From Chitinophagaceae bacterium LGM1 (GTDB lineage Bacteria > Bacteroidota > Bacteroidia > Chitinophagales > Chitinophagaceae): a stretch of 64,000 nucleotides of DNA. Of this stretch, positions 13,012 through 22,502 are shown piece after piece (the stretch's first letter is position 1; the number at the start of each line of letters is the position of its first letter). Below the pieces are notes generated by a model. The model saw only the letters and a list, made by a program, of their open reading frames with translations. It did not search any database and was not told the origin of the DNA. A program made the translations under genes and the position numbers. Where the stretch lies: the NCBI GenBank assembly GCA_018604165.1, contig CP075895.1:1917001-1981000 (forward strand), read 5' to 3'.

Positions 13012-15339
13012 TTATCTCAATAAGGTAACGTTACCTTGATAGTTTTCGCTGTAACCATTGGCAAATGTAGCTTTTATCAGGTAAACATATACGCCACCAG
13101 GTTGTTCTTTATCATTTACTTTACCATCCCAACCACGACCGTTGAGTGTATTTGTTTCAAATACTACATCGCCCCAACGGTTGAAGATAGTCATGCTGAA
13201 TTTTGTAACACTCTTGCTCAATAGCTGACGTGGCAGAAAGTAATCATTGTAACCATCGCCGTTGGGTGTAAATACATTCGGTATGTCTATATAACAATTT
13301 TTCTTAACCTCTACAGTATCAGATGTTACACAACCATCTTCTTCAATTGTTACAGCATATTTACCCGGATGGTGTACCATAATAGAAGAAGTAGAATCTT
13401 TAGTATCAGTATTCCAGCGCCATTTTACTGTAGTAGAGCCGGTGTTAACTAAATCTCTTAATACAAATGGTTTCCCATCAAAACACAGACTTGTATCTGC
13501 ACCTAAATCCAATGTTGGGTAAGGCTTAACTATGATATTTTGTTCGTAAGTAGTATCCGGGCAAATCCTGTAGTTTGCAGTAAGCTTTACAAGATAAGTA
13601 CCGGGTTTCGTATAAGCATGCTGGATAGTGAATTTATCACGAATATAGTGACCATCAGCAAAGTCCCACTCGGCATACGTACCACCGATTGATGAATAGT
13701 CTCCCAAGAATTGGATACTTTCTCCCGCACATATAACAGAATCTGAGAAGAAGCTTGCACTACCTATTGAGTCCACTACCACACGTTTGGTAGCTGTTCG
13801 TTCGCAACCAAGGTAGTCGGTAATGGTCATGGTTATATCATATATACCATACCTGAAGTACTGATGTGTAGGTTCAAATTGAGTTGATGAACCGCCATCT
13901 TTAAAATCCCAAGCATATTGTGGAAGAGTAGCAGGTGTGAAGGTAGAATTATTTGTAAATGCAACTGTTTCGCCCTGACAAATACTGTCTTTATCAACCG
14001 TAAAATCAGCAGTCAATGGGTGATTGAGTGCTAATAATTTCTCAACGCTATCTGTACATCCGCTATTACCGGTAACTAACTTAACGGTGTAAGTACCTTG
14101 AGAAGAATAAATATTTACAGGGTTTTGGTCTATACTTGTTTTTGTATCGCCAAAGGTCCAATACCAATAGTTACTACCTGCAGACTGGTCAGTAAATTCA
14201 ACTGTATCGGCATCGCAGCCAAGGTTGATATTATAAGTAAAATCAGCAATAACTACAGGGTTCAATGTTAATATAGTACTTAAAGTATCGGTACTACAAC
14301 CCTCTGTACTAATAGCAAACCCACGATATGTACCTGCATCACTCAATTGTATGTTCTGCAACCTGATAAAGTCGTATGTAGGTGCAATTGAACAAGTTTC
14401 AGTAACTCCGTTCGGCTTAATAATATATGTAGTACCACCAGCAATCAAACCAGCAATGAAACGAACAGTGTCTTCATCACCAACACATTTAGGTCCCTGA
14501 TAAGTTATAGCAGTAGCAGGTGGTGTATTCTTTATGTCGAAAGATTTTGAATCTGAATACACACATGCTCCTCGTGTAGCATTACATGTAAATGTTACAT
14601 TGGCTGCTGTAAATGGTGGATTGATATAAGTAGGGTCATACACTGTATTAGACGGAGACCAAGAACCTGATGTAGCAGTAGTGCTCCAGGTAAATGTTGT
14701 ATTCGGGAAATTGGTAGCTGTAAATTTGATAGGACGACCTTTACATCTTGGAGAATCAACAGTAATAGCAAATGGTTGCGTACAGCTATCTAAAGCAAAC
14801 TGAAGACCATATACAACGCCATTAGCACTTGTATTATTTCTGTCATGCAATACTTCTAATGTATTAACGAAGCCAGGAGAAAAGATAAAATCAACCTGTG
14901 CATCGCGCCTTGCGCTACCACCGAGAGTATTCACAAGTTGACCATTTGATACATCCATGTTATTAGCAGTACCACCAGGGTCAGCACATGGAGCATAATC
15001 AGATATCATAGCAACTGTAACAGGATAAGTATTACCATTTACTTTTAGGTAGATAGTATCCTCTGATTGAAAGTCTGTAACACCTAAGCGTATGTGAGTA
15101 ACACCCGGAGAAAAGCTATGAACATAACCACCAGGTTGTGATGCGCCTATAAAATAAGGGCTAGCATTACAAAATGCCTGGGGTGTTGGATTAGTTCTGC
15201 CCGGGCTGTTTGTTACAGATACAGAAACACCACCAACAACAGATACTCCGCTAGTATGGGTTACTGAATAATACGTTTGGGCTATTGCATTGATTGTGAA
15301 TGATGCAAGTATTGCCGTAAGTAATACAATTTTTCGCAT
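13012..15339 (-). CDS. Secreted PKD-domain protein with type B T9SS C-terminal domain
   Basis: 775 residues with signal peptide MRKIVLLTAILASFTINAIA. Several PKD/Ig-like beta domains fill residues ~180-680, with typical PKD strings such as YWTFGDTKTSIDQNP, YAWDFKDGGSSTQFEPTHQY and AEWDFADGHY. The last ~90 residues (VFTPNGDGYNDYF, FNRWGDVVFET, GWDGKVNDKEQPGGVYVY) are the gliding-motility-associated CHU_C domain that directs export by the type IX secretion system and surface attachment. The N-terminal region (residues 20-175) is not recognised. An adhesin or matrix role is likely. It is transcribed divergently from pth. Confidence 0.9.
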   Translation of the reverse strand: MRKIVLLTAILASFTINAIAQTYYSVTHTSGVSVVGGVSVSVTNSPGRTNPTPQAFCNASPYFIGASQPGGYVHSFSPGVTHIRLGVTDFQSEDTIYLKVNGNTYPVTVAMISDYAPCADPGGTANNMDVSNGQLVNTLGGSARRDAQVDFIFSPGFVNTLEVLHDRNNTSANGVVYGLQFALDSCTQPFAITVDSPRCKGRPIKFTATNFPNTTFTWSTTATSGSWSPSNTVYDPTYINPPFTAANVTFTCNATRGACVYSDSKSFDIKNTPPATAITYQGPKCVGDEDTVRFIAGLIAGGTTYIIKPNGVTETCSIAPTYDFIRLQNIQLSDAGTYRGFAISTEGCSTDTLSTILTLNPVVIADFTYNINLGCDADTVEFTDQSAGSNYWYWTFGDTKTSIDQNPVNIYSSQGTYTVKLVTGNSGCTDSVEKLLALNHPLTADFTVDKDSICQGETVAFTNNSTFTPATLPQYAWDFKDGGSSTQFEPTHQYFRYGIYDITMTITDYLGCERTATKRVVVDSIGSASFFSDSVICAGESIQFLGDYSSIGGTYAEWDFADGHYIRDKFTIQHAYTKPGTYLVKLTANYRICPDTTYEQNIIVKPYPTLDLGADTSLCFDGKPFVLRDLVNTGSTTVKWRWNTDTKDSTSSIMVHHPGKYAVTIEEDGCVTSDTVEVKKNCYIDIPNVFTPNGDGYNDYFLPRQLLSKSVTKFSMTIFNRWGDVVFETNTLNGRGWDGKVNDKEQPGGVYVYLIKATFANGYSENYQGNVTLLR

Positions 15340-15506
15340 TTAACAGGCGTTTTTATTTAATAAGAATGAACAGGGCACACCCTCAATTCTATACATTTCT
15401 TCTAAGCTACTAATATACAGACAAAAAGTTAATTTTTTTAGTTGGGTGGGTTAAAATAAATTTTCGGTTTTTAATCCATTAACTTTTAGGTTATATCTTC
15501 GCAAAT

Positions 15507-16067
15507 ATGAAGTTTTTGATAGCCGGACTGGGTAATATTGGTGCAGAATACGATATGACGAGGCATAATATAGGTTTTGACGTGGCAGATGCCTTTGTTA
15601 TTAAACATGATGGAAATTTCTCATTAGACAGGCATGCCTTCGTAGCCACATGCAAATGGAAGGGTAAATCGTTTACCGTCATTAAACCCACCACCTATAT
15701 GAACCTGAGTGGCAAAGCGGTAAAATACTGGATGGATAAGGAAAAAATACCCCTTGAAAACATATTGGTGATAGTAGACGAACTGGCATTACCCATCGAA
15801 ACCCTGAGGCTACGACCAGCAGGTAGTGCTGCAGGGCACAACGGGTTGAAGAACATAGAACTACTGCTACAAACACAACAATATGCCCGCCTGCGCTTTG
15901 GCATTGGCAACAACTACCCCAAAGGCAAACAAGCAGACTTTGTACTGAGCAGATGGACACCAAGTGAATTGCCGATAGTAAAAGACAAAATCCTGCAATC
16001 GGTAGAAATTATAGAAAGCTTTGCGGCAGTGGGTATAGAAAAGACCATGAATATCTACAACAAATAA
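15507..16067 (+). CDS. pth: Peptidyl-tRNA hydrolase
   Basis: Releases tRNA from stalled peptidyl-tRNA; essential in the cytoplasm. The 186-residue protein has the N-terminal GLGNIGAEYDMTRHNIGFDV with the catalytic His in RHN near residue 20, the KPTTYMNLSG motif near residues 53-62 and the DELALPIETLRLRPAGSAAGHNGLKNI block, all standard for bacterial Pth. The ATG at 15507 follows a TATCTTCG box (15494-15501) by five bases, which predicts a very short or absent leader. The ctc/rplY gene often found beside pth is absent. Confidence 0.96.
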   Translation: MKFLIAGLGNIGAEYDMTRHNIGFDVADAFVIKHDGNFSLDRHAFVATCKWKGKSFTVIKPTTYMNLSGKAVKYWMDKEKIPLENILVIVDELALPIETLRLRPAGSAAGHNGLKNIELLLQTQQYARLRFGIGNNYPKGKQADFVLSRWTPSELPIVKDKILQSVEIIESFAAVGIEKTMNIYNK

Positions 16068-16343
16068 ACTATTGGCGCAATCACCCTCTTTTCTGTCGCG
16101 GATGCACAGCTTGGGTTACGTGGGTAATATTTTTCTTTGCATCAAAACATTTTTATGAAAACTGTTGAAGAAAAAATTTGCAGAAATGTTATTTTCCATA
16201 ATTTCGTGGCACATTATTCAGTCCATGGATATTTAATTATTCCGCCTTCTGTGTCAAGGCGATGATTTTCTAAGCTATATTTTGCAGGCAGATAATATGC
16301 CCTGCTTCTTAGCCATTTTTCATTTTTTCAATAACAATATTAT
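16068..16343 (+). other. Intergenic stretch before the MATE gene
   Basis: No gene is seen in these 276 bases. A hairpin GCAGG/CCTGC with inner GCA/TGC pairs lies at 16284-16305, ~40 bases before the MATE start, without a T-run. No known riboswitch class was recognised. Confidence 0.35.
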
Positions 16344-17756
16344 ATGCAATCTCAACGTGTGTCATCGCGCACCATACACATATTTCGTTTGTTCAAAGAA
16401 GCCGTAAAAGGCGGAGAACAAGACTATACCACTGGCAGCATCAACAAAGCCATCTTTATGCTGTCTGTACCCATGATACTGGAGATGGTAATGGAATCGC
16501 TATTTGCAGTAGTAGATGTGTTTTTTGTAAGCAAGCTGGGTACAGATGCCGTAGCCACTGTTGGGCTTACAGAAAGTATGCTAACCATTCTCTACTCTGT
16601 AGCATGGGGCGTAGCCATGGGTGCTACTGCCCTTGTTGCAAGGCGTATTGGCGAAAAAAATACAGATGGTGCAGCCCATGCAGGTATGCAGGCGATGTAT
16701 GTAGGTGTTGCCATCAGTATATTAGTAAGCATTGCAGGTATCTTCTTTGCTAAAGAACTATTGCTAATGATGGGTGCAGAGCAGCGTGTTGCAGAACACA
16801 ATTACCACTATACACAACTGCTGATGGGCAGCAACATCGTTATCATGCTGCTGTTTCTTATCAATGGTATCTTCCGTGGTGCGGGCGATGCTACAATAGC
16901 TATGCACTCTTTATGGATAGCCAATATACTGAACATCATCCTCTGCCCTACCCTCATCAATGGCTTCGGCCCTATCCCTGCTTTCGGGTTGACGGGGGCT
17001 GCATTAGCAACCACTATAGGGCGTGGTGTGGGTGTATGTTATCAGCTATACCATTTATTCAACGGCCAAGGAGCTATACGCATACTACGCAAGCACATGA
17101 AGATAGACCTGCCCGTAATTGGCAGCATCATCAACATATCATCGGGCGGTACAGCACAGTTTCTGATAGCATCTGCCAGTTGGATATTCCTTGTGAAGAT
17201 ACTGTCTGACTTTGGTAGCAATGCGCTGGCGGGTTATACCATTGGCATACGTGTTATCATCTTCACCATACTACCAGCTTGGGGTATGGCCAATGCAGCC
17301 GCTACATTGGTAGGGCAAAACCTTGGTGCAGGGCAACCAGACCGTGCAGAAAAATCTGTATGGCAAACAGCACGGTACAATATGTTTTTTCTTGTAACGG
17401 TAGCAGTGATATTCTTTACCTGTGCCGAATGGATAATCAGCATTTTTACAACCGATGCGGCTGTTATAGCAAGTGGTGTAGAGTGTTTGCGCTATGTAAG
17501 CCTCGGTTATGCATTCTATGGCTATGGTATGGTAGTAGCACAATCATTCAACGGTGCGGGCGATACTAAAACACCTACAATCATCAACCTGTTTGGCTTT
17601 TGGGCTTTTCAGATACCATTGGCTTATGTATTAGCCAAAGTGCTGAACCTCGGGCCCATGGGTGTATTCCTTGCTATATCTGTTGCAGAAAGTGCCATAG
17701 CCGTAGCAGCTGTTATGGTTTTCAAACGTGGTAAGTGGAAGACGGTGAAAGTATAG
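16344..17756 (+). CDS. MATE family efflux transporter
   Basis: 470 residues with about twelve membrane helices arranged as two similar halves. Family signatures include MILEMVMESLFAVVDVFFVSKLG near residues 52-74, GVAMGATALVARRIGEKN and the second-half counterparts AWGMANAAATLVGQNLGAGQ and ESAIAVAAVMVFKRG. MATE proteins export cationic drugs or metabolites in exchange for Na+ or H+ at the inner membrane. It stands alone between a long leader and a terminator. The substrate cannot be read from the sequence. The first ~40 residues form a hydrophilic extension. Confidence 0.92.
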   Translation: MQSQRVSSRTIHIFRLFKEAVKGGEQDYTTGSINKAIFMLSVPMILEMVMESLFAVVDVFFVSKLGTDAVATVGLTESMLTILYSVAWGVAMGATALVARRIGEKNTDGAAHAGMQAMYVGVAISILVSIAGIFFAKELLLMMGAEQRVAEHNYHYTQLLMGSNIVIMLLFLINGIFRGAGDATIAMHSLWIANILNIILCPTLINGFGPIPAFGLTGAALATTIGRGVGVCYQLYHLFNGQGAIRILRKHMKIDLPVIGSIINISSGGTAQFLIASASWIFLVKILSDFGSNALAGYTIGIRVIIFTILPAWGMANAAATLVGQNLGAGQPDRAEKSVWQTARYNMFFLVTVAVIFFTCAEWIISIFTTDAAVIASGVECLRYVSLGYAFYGYGMVVAQSFNGAGDTKTPTIINLFGFWAFQIPLAYVLAKVLNLGPMGVFLAISVAESAIAVAAVMVFKRGKWKTVKV

Positions 17757-17776
17757 TTTGATGAACATTCAATAAG

Positions 17777-17805
17777 TAAAGGGCTGTTGTAACGACAGCC
17801 CTTTA
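17777..17805 (+). terminator. Terminator after the MATE gene
   Basis: Stem TAAAGGGCTGT (17777-17787) with ACAGCCCTTTA (17795-17805) and a seven-base loop. Only a weak T-run follows. Confidence 0.75.
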
Positions 17806-17890
17806 CCATTATTAAAACACCTGTAAGAAAAAATCACAACCGTTTTGTTCGCTGAAATAGAATAGTATATTTATACACAGATACTACAGC

Positions 17891-19672
17891 ATGAATAACC
17901 CACTAAGCTATCTCATAAAGCAGCTACACAATATTCTTAAAAACGAAACAGACAACTTCATAAAAGCACGTGTAACAATCGTGTACGCCATGCTGGTGCT
18001 CAGTTTAATAAAGGGTATAATCATCCTCTCTCTTTGCATTATCAACTATCAACCCACCCAACTGATACGCGCCGCAATAGCAACTGTTGTTTATGCCATA
18101 CTGATGCGTATGCTGTTGCTGAAACCTTGCCAACTGAAGCGGATAGCGCATACTATGGTATGGATAGGCATATTGGTAGTATGGTCGAGCATATTTCTGT
18201 ATGTGCAACGAATTAATTTAGTAGCACTACAGTTTCTGTTTATGGTAATACTGGGTAGTTTTTATACACTCGGCAGCAGGCTGGGTATCATCTATTCTGC
18301 CATCAGTTCTTTGCCCGTTATCATTCTTTTTCTGCTTGGTGGCGACAGCAATCTGCATGTAAACACAGATAATTTTCAGCAACTCGCATCGCCGGGGTAT
18401 GAGATATTAGTGGTATTCAATTTCATCACCATTATTATATGCCACTACTTGTTTTACAATTCTTTTCAGCACAATATGGAAGAAAAAGAAAAACTAAACA
18501 AGCAGTTGCAGGTATCAATAGCCGAGGCCAACAAACTGGCCGCCACCAAATCTCATTTTCTTTCTACCATGTCGCATGAATTGCGTACACCACTTAATTC
18601 GGTAATAGGCATTACAGAATTGCTGATAGAAGACAAACCTGAAAAAAGACAGGAAGAAAACTTACGAATACTGCAATTATCTGCCAATGACTTGCTATCT
18701 CTTATCAACAACATACTCGACTTTAATAAAATAGACTCTGACATGATGGTGCTAGAAAAGCTGAGCTTTCGCCTATCTGAGTTTATGCAGAATATATCTA
18801 TAAGCCTACGCATGAAGGCAGCAGAAAAGCAATTGGAATTTGTACTGGATATTGATGAAAAACTGGACAAAATATGGGTATCAAGCGACCCTACCCGACT
18901 GTCGCAACTGATATATAATCTGGCAGGTAATGCCATCAAATTTACCGAAAGCGGCGAAGTCATTATAAAACTGACATGTACTGATAAAACGGAAGATACC
19001 ATTCATGTAAATTTCACTATTACAGACACAGGCATAGGCATACACCCCGATAAACACAACAGTATATTTGAATCTTTTACACAGGCAGAGTCTGACACAA
19101 GCCGAAAATATGGCGGTACAGGCTTAGGCCTTGCTATCGTAAAACAATTAGTGACACTGTTTAACAGTACACTGCAAATGGAAAGCAGCCCCGGCAATGG
19201 TACCAGCTTTATCTTCAACATCGCCTTTACCACCGTACAAAATGAAGAACAAGTAAGATATAAAAACACATCAAACACCAACAACTACAGTCACCTGCAC
19301 TTGCTAATAGCGGAAGACAATGATATAAACAGGCTGCTGATGCACAAACAATTAGAAAAGATGGGCGTTAAAGCTACGTTGGTAGAAAACGGACTACAGG
19401 CATACGAAGCTTGTATTGCCCATAACTACGATGCTATACTCATGGACCTGCACATGCCTGTAATGAACGGACACGAAGCAGTAAAAAAAATCAGGGCTCT
19501 GAACGACAATACTAAGGCCAATACTTATATCATAGCATTTACAGCATCTGTAACAGAGCAGCAAGAGATTTTCAATAATGGATTTAACGATTTTCTGTAC
19601 AAACCTGTAAATATGCAGGAACTGAATAATAAACTGGAAAATATTAACGCGTACAGACAGCTACAGCATTAA
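17891..19672 (+). CDS. Hybrid histidine kinase with receiver domain
   Basis: 593 residues. The N-terminal ~195 residues hold about six membrane helices and no obvious periplasmic sensor domain. A short linker leads to the DHp domain with the phosphorylated His in FLSTMSHELRTPLNSVIG (~residue 229). The ATPase follows, with LIYNLAGNAIKFTESG, DTGIGI and GGTGLGLAIVKQL. The receiver domain (about 470-590) has IAEDNDINR, the acceptor Asp in AILMDLHMPVMNG and Lys in FLYKPV. No output regulator gene is adjacent. The signal is unknown. Its end overlaps the convergent gene at 19669 by four bases. Confidence 0.93.
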   Translation: MNNPLSYLIKQLHNILKNETDNFIKARVTIVYAMLVLSLIKGIIILSLCIINYQPTQLIRAAIATVVYAILMRMLLLKPCQLKRIAHTMVWIGILVVWSSIFLYVQRINLVALQFLFMVILGSFYTLGSRLGIIYSAISSLPVIILFLLGGDSNLHVNTDNFQQLASPGYEILVVFNFITIIICHYLFYNSFQHNMEEKEKLNKQLQVSIAEANKLAATKSHFLSTMSHELRTPLNSVIGITELLIEDKPEKRQEENLRILQLSANDLLSLINNILDFNKIDSDMMVLEKLSFRLSEFMQNISISLRMKAAEKQLEFVLDIDEKLDKIWVSSDPTRLSQLIYNLAGNAIKFTESGEVIIKLTCTDKTEDTIHVNFTITDTGIGIHPDKHNSIFESFTQAESDTSRKYGGTGLGLAIVKQLVTLFNSTLQMESSPGNGTSFIFNIAFTTVQNEEQVRYKNTSNTNNYSHLHLLIAEDNDINRLLMHKQLEKMGVKATLVENGLQAYEACIAHNYDAILMDLHMPVMNGHEAVKKIRALNDNTKANTYIIAFTASVTEQQEIFNNGFNDFLYKPVNMQELNNKLENINAYRQLQH

Positions 19673-20001
19673 TTCGTTATTCTGTCAACAAACAAAGTAT
19701 CGCCTATTACGGGCTCCCAAAACTGTTTTGTATAATAGCCTTGCTTGCTGATCGTGAGTTTGAAGACGGGGCATTTTGCTACGCCGCCTTTATTATAGCT
19801 TGTTTCAAATACACCCATGCTATCGGTGTACACATATTTTACATCATCTTGCCTGCCATTCATCGCAGCTACGCTTTTTACTTCTGCACCCGTTAATGCT
19901 TTGCGCGTTTCCCTGTCAGCTACTACATTGCGAGTTATACGCATACAGTCTTTACAAGACGTAGTAAATAATATGATAGCTATTGCTAAGAGCCTGTACA
20001 T
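19669..20001 (-). CDS. Small lipoprotein with carboxypeptidase-regulatory-like fold
   Basis: 110 residues with lipoprotein signal MYRLLAIAIILFTTSC. After the lipidated Cys come RNVVADRETRKALTGAEVKSV (given in part), VYTDSMGVFETSY and FKLTISKQGYYTKQF, which follow the pattern of a beta-sandwich of the carboxypeptidase-regulatory/transthyretin-like type. Probably attached to a periplasm-facing membrane. It is a single gene, convergent with the hybrid kinase and overlapping its last four bases. Specific role unknown. Confidence 0.7.
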   Translation of the reverse strand: MYRLLAIAIILFTTSCKDCMRITRNVVADRETRKALTGAEVKSVAAMNGRQDDVKYVYTDSMGVFETSYNKGGVAKCPVFKLTISKQGYYTKQFWEPVIGDTLFVDRITN

Positions 20002-20101
20002 ACTGTAAAGATAATGGCGGAAATCACAATTTCTAAAAACAAAACCCTAAACAACATAACACTGTTTAGGATTTCGATATTCGTATTTAGTATTTCAAAA
20101 A

Positions 20102-21736
20102 TTAATCTGCCTGATGGAACGGGTATTTGTAGTCTGTAACGGGTACATAGGTTTCTTTAATAGTCCTTGCACTTAGCCAGCGATACAAGTTCAATGCAGA
20201 GCCTGCTTTATCGTTGGTACCCGATGCTCTTGCACCACCAAATGGCTGCTGCCCTACTACCGCGCCCGTAGGCTTGTCGTTGATGTAGAAGTTGCCTGCT
20301 GCATTTACCAGTTTGCGTGTCATATACTCTGCTGCATAGCGGTCTTGAGAGAAGATAGCACCTGTTAGCGCATAACCACTTGTATGGTCAACAGTATCTA
20401 ATATATCTTCCCATTTATCTGCTTCGTACGTATAGATAGTCAGCACAGGGCCAAACAGTTCTTCGCACATCGTTACATAGTCGGGTGTAGATGCTTCTAT
20501 AACAGTTGGCTCTATAAACCAGCCATTTGTTTTATCATAACCACCACCACACAGTATGCTTGCCTTGCCATTGCTGCTTTTTACATCATCTATGTATTTT
20601 GCCAAACTGTTGAAAGATTTTTCGTCTATCACCGCGTTGACGAAATTGGTAAAGTCATCTACCTTACCCATCTTCATGGTCTTTATTTCAGCAACCAATT
20701 TGGTTTTGATTTCTGCTGCAAGATTGCTTGGTAAATAAGCGCGGCTGGCAGCACTGCACTTCTGTCCCTGATACTCAAAAGCACCACGGGCAAGACCTGC
20801 CACTACAGCATCTGCATTAGCACTTGGGTGAACCATAACAAAATCTTTACCACCTGTTTCGCCTACTATGCGCGGGTACGATTTGTACTTCGCAATATTC
20901 TCGCCTATGCTCTTCCACATACTTTGGAACACACCTGTAGAGCCTGTAAAGTGTACACCTGCAAAATCGGGATGCGCATAACATATATCACCTATTACAG
21001 GCCCGGGTGGATATACCAAGTTGATAACGCCAGCAGGTAACCCTGCTTCTATCAGTATTTCCATAAATACCGATGCGCTGTATATCTGTGTATTGGCAGG
21101 TTTCCAAACCACCACGTTGCCGCACATGGCAGGTGCTGTAGGCAGGTTGCCGCCGATGGCTGTAAAGTTGAAAGGTGTTACTGCCAGTACAAACCCCTCA
21201 AGCGGGCGATACTCCATACGGTTGTGGAAAGCAGGTGTAGATATGGGTTGTTCGTTATAAATCTTAGCAAGGAAGTGTACGTTGAAGCGTAAGAAGTCTA
21301 TCAACTCACAAGCACTGTCTATCTCTGCCTGATACGCATTTTTGCTCTGCCCCAGCATGGTAGCCGCATTCATTTTATAGCGGTATTTGGTAGCCAGCAA
21401 TTCAGCCGCTTTCAAAAAGATGGCTGCACGGTGTTCCCAAGGCATTTCTGCCCAGTTTTTACGTGCTTCTAATGCTGCCTCTATAGCTTGCTTTACATGT
21501 GCTGCACCACCTGCATGAAAATGACCTAACAGGTGTGCCGTTTCATGTGGCGGACGAATTTCTTTTTTATCGCCACTGCGTACCTCTTGCCCGTTGATGT
21601 ACATCGGTATATCTCGCGGCTGGCTTTTCAGCTCGGCAATGGCTTTTTGCAAAGCGGCACGTTCAGGGCTTTTGGGAGCGTAGTTCAGTACTGTTTCGTT
21701 CTTTGGCAGTTCGTAATGAAAATAAGCGTTATGCAT
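20102..21736 (-). CDS. pruA: 1-pyrroline-5-carboxylate dehydrogenase
   Basis: Oxidises glutamate gamma-semialdehyde to glutamate with NAD+, the second step of proline catabolism. The 544-residue length and N-terminus (NEPV-type block YAPKSPERAALQKAI) match the stand-alone Bacteroidota and eukaryotic-like class. The catalytic Glu lies in GETGGKDFV (~residue 291) and the catalytic Cys in GQKCSAASRAY (~residue 327); PFGGARASGTND is near the C-terminus. Proline dehydrogenase is not adjacent. A short repeat of the TAGTCGTAAGT type lies just upstream (21743-21775). Confidence 0.93.
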   Translation of the reverse strand: MHNAYFHYELPKNETVLNYAPKSPERAALQKAIAELKSQPRDIPMYINGQEVRSGDKKEIRPPHETAHLLGHFHAGGAAHVKQAIEAALEARKNWAEMPWEHRAAIFLKAAELLATKYRYKMNAATMLGQSKNAYQAEIDSACELIDFLRFNVHFLAKIYNEQPISTPAFHNRMEYRPLEGFVLAVTPFNFTAIGGNLPTAPAMCGNVVVWKPANTQIYSASVFMEILIEAGLPAGVINLVYPPGPVIGDICYAHPDFAGVHFTGSTGVFQSMWKSIGENIAKYKSYPRIVGETGGKDFVMVHPSANADAVVAGLARGAFEYQGQKCSAASRAYLPSNLAAEIKTKLVAEIKTMKMGKVDDFTNFVNAVIDEKSFNSLAKYIDDVKSSNGKASILCGGGYDKTNGWFIEPTVIEASTPDYVTMCEELFGPVLTIYTYEADKWEDILDTVDHTSGYALTGAIFSQDRYAAEYMTRKLVNAAGNFYINDKPTGAVVGQQPFGGARASGTNDKAGSALNLYRWLSARTIKETYVPVTDYKYPFHQAD

Positions 21737-21742
21737 TGTATG

Positions 21743-21775
21743 TAGTCGTTAGTCGTAAGTAGAAAGTCGTAAGAC
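21743..21775 (+). repeat. Solo copy of the TAGTCGTAAGT-type repeat
   Basis: TAGTCGTTAGTCGTAAGTAG followed by AAAGTCGTAAG resembles the repeats around the four-helix-bundle gene at 1403, here without a gene. It sits directly upstream of pruA. Confidence 0.55.
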
Positions 21776-21852
21776 CTATTTGCGGGTGCAAAGGTAATTA
21801 TATAAAAGCAAAAAGCCGGCAATATGCCAGCCTTGCATGTTTTGTACGATAG

Positions 21853-22317
21853 TTATTGTGCGGTTGTATCGGCCTCATGTACCGTTAGGTAATATTTAGG
21901 AGTATTAGCAGGCAAGCATTTCTTACAAGTTTCCATATCATCTGCTGCTTGCTCTAAAGTAAATTCATTGCCAAGGCTGTCCATAACCTTGCCACCATTA
22001 AGCCTTGCACCACAAACATGGTTGCGGTATTTACGCTCATCACAGTAAATGCAGATTTTATCTTTGGGTTTAAGCATAGGCACACCATTTACTGTATCTA
22101 CACGGCTGATAGTGTACTTACAGTAATCAGTGTTAGGTGTACCCCTGTATGGTCGGATAGTGTCAATAACTATAGATGGGTTCTCTATATTTATTGTTGT
22201 ATCCATTGGCACTTTGGTACTATCCTCTTTTACTGCTTCTTCATTACCACCGCCATTATCGCACGATACGGTTAGTGATAATACAATTGCTGCAACAAAT
22301 AATTTTAATGTTTTCAT
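21853..22317 (-). CDS. Cysteine-rich lipoprotein of unknown function
   Basis: 154 residues with lipoprotein signal and lipobox LTVSC (Cys ~19), then an acidic linker. The mature part is rich in Cys: CKYTI, CIYCDERKYRNHVCG and CKKC, which suggests metal binding or several disulfides. No family was recognised. It stands alone in a divergent arrangement with the permease gene. Export to the periplasm or outer membrane follows from the lipobox. Confidence 0.72.
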   Translation of the reverse strand: MKTLKLFVAAIVLSLTVSCDNGGGNEEAVKEDSTKVPMDTTINIENPSIVIDTIRPYRGTPNTDYCKYTISRVDTVNGVPMLKPKDKICIYCDERKYRNHVCGARLNGGKVMDSLGNEFTLEQAADDMETCKKCLPANTPKYYLTVHEADTTAQ

Positions 22318-22465
22318 AAAATACGTTTTTGATATAACAATAAAAATACAACTATCCTTAAGATAGTGAAATTATTTTAATAAGAAATCTTGGTGAATTA
22401 AGCAATTACGTACTTAGAAGTTAGCTAATAAGTTACGTTTTTGCAAATGGAGTTATGCGTACAAC

Positions 22466-22497
22466 TTGTACAAAATGTCTGTTCTTTTATATCTTTC
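22466..22497 (+). promoter_or_regulatory. Promoter of the amino-acid permease gene
   Basis: TTG (22466-22468), 21-bp spacer, TATCTTTC (22490-22497). It ends five bases before the ATG at 22503, which supports that start over the ATG at 22455 and predicts a nearly leaderless transcript. Confidence 0.5.
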
Positions 22498-22502
22498 ACC
22501 CT

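Noticed and set aside
16068-16343. Riboswitch in the MATE leader
   Set aside because: One hairpin without the conserved bases of any class known to me and without a terminator.
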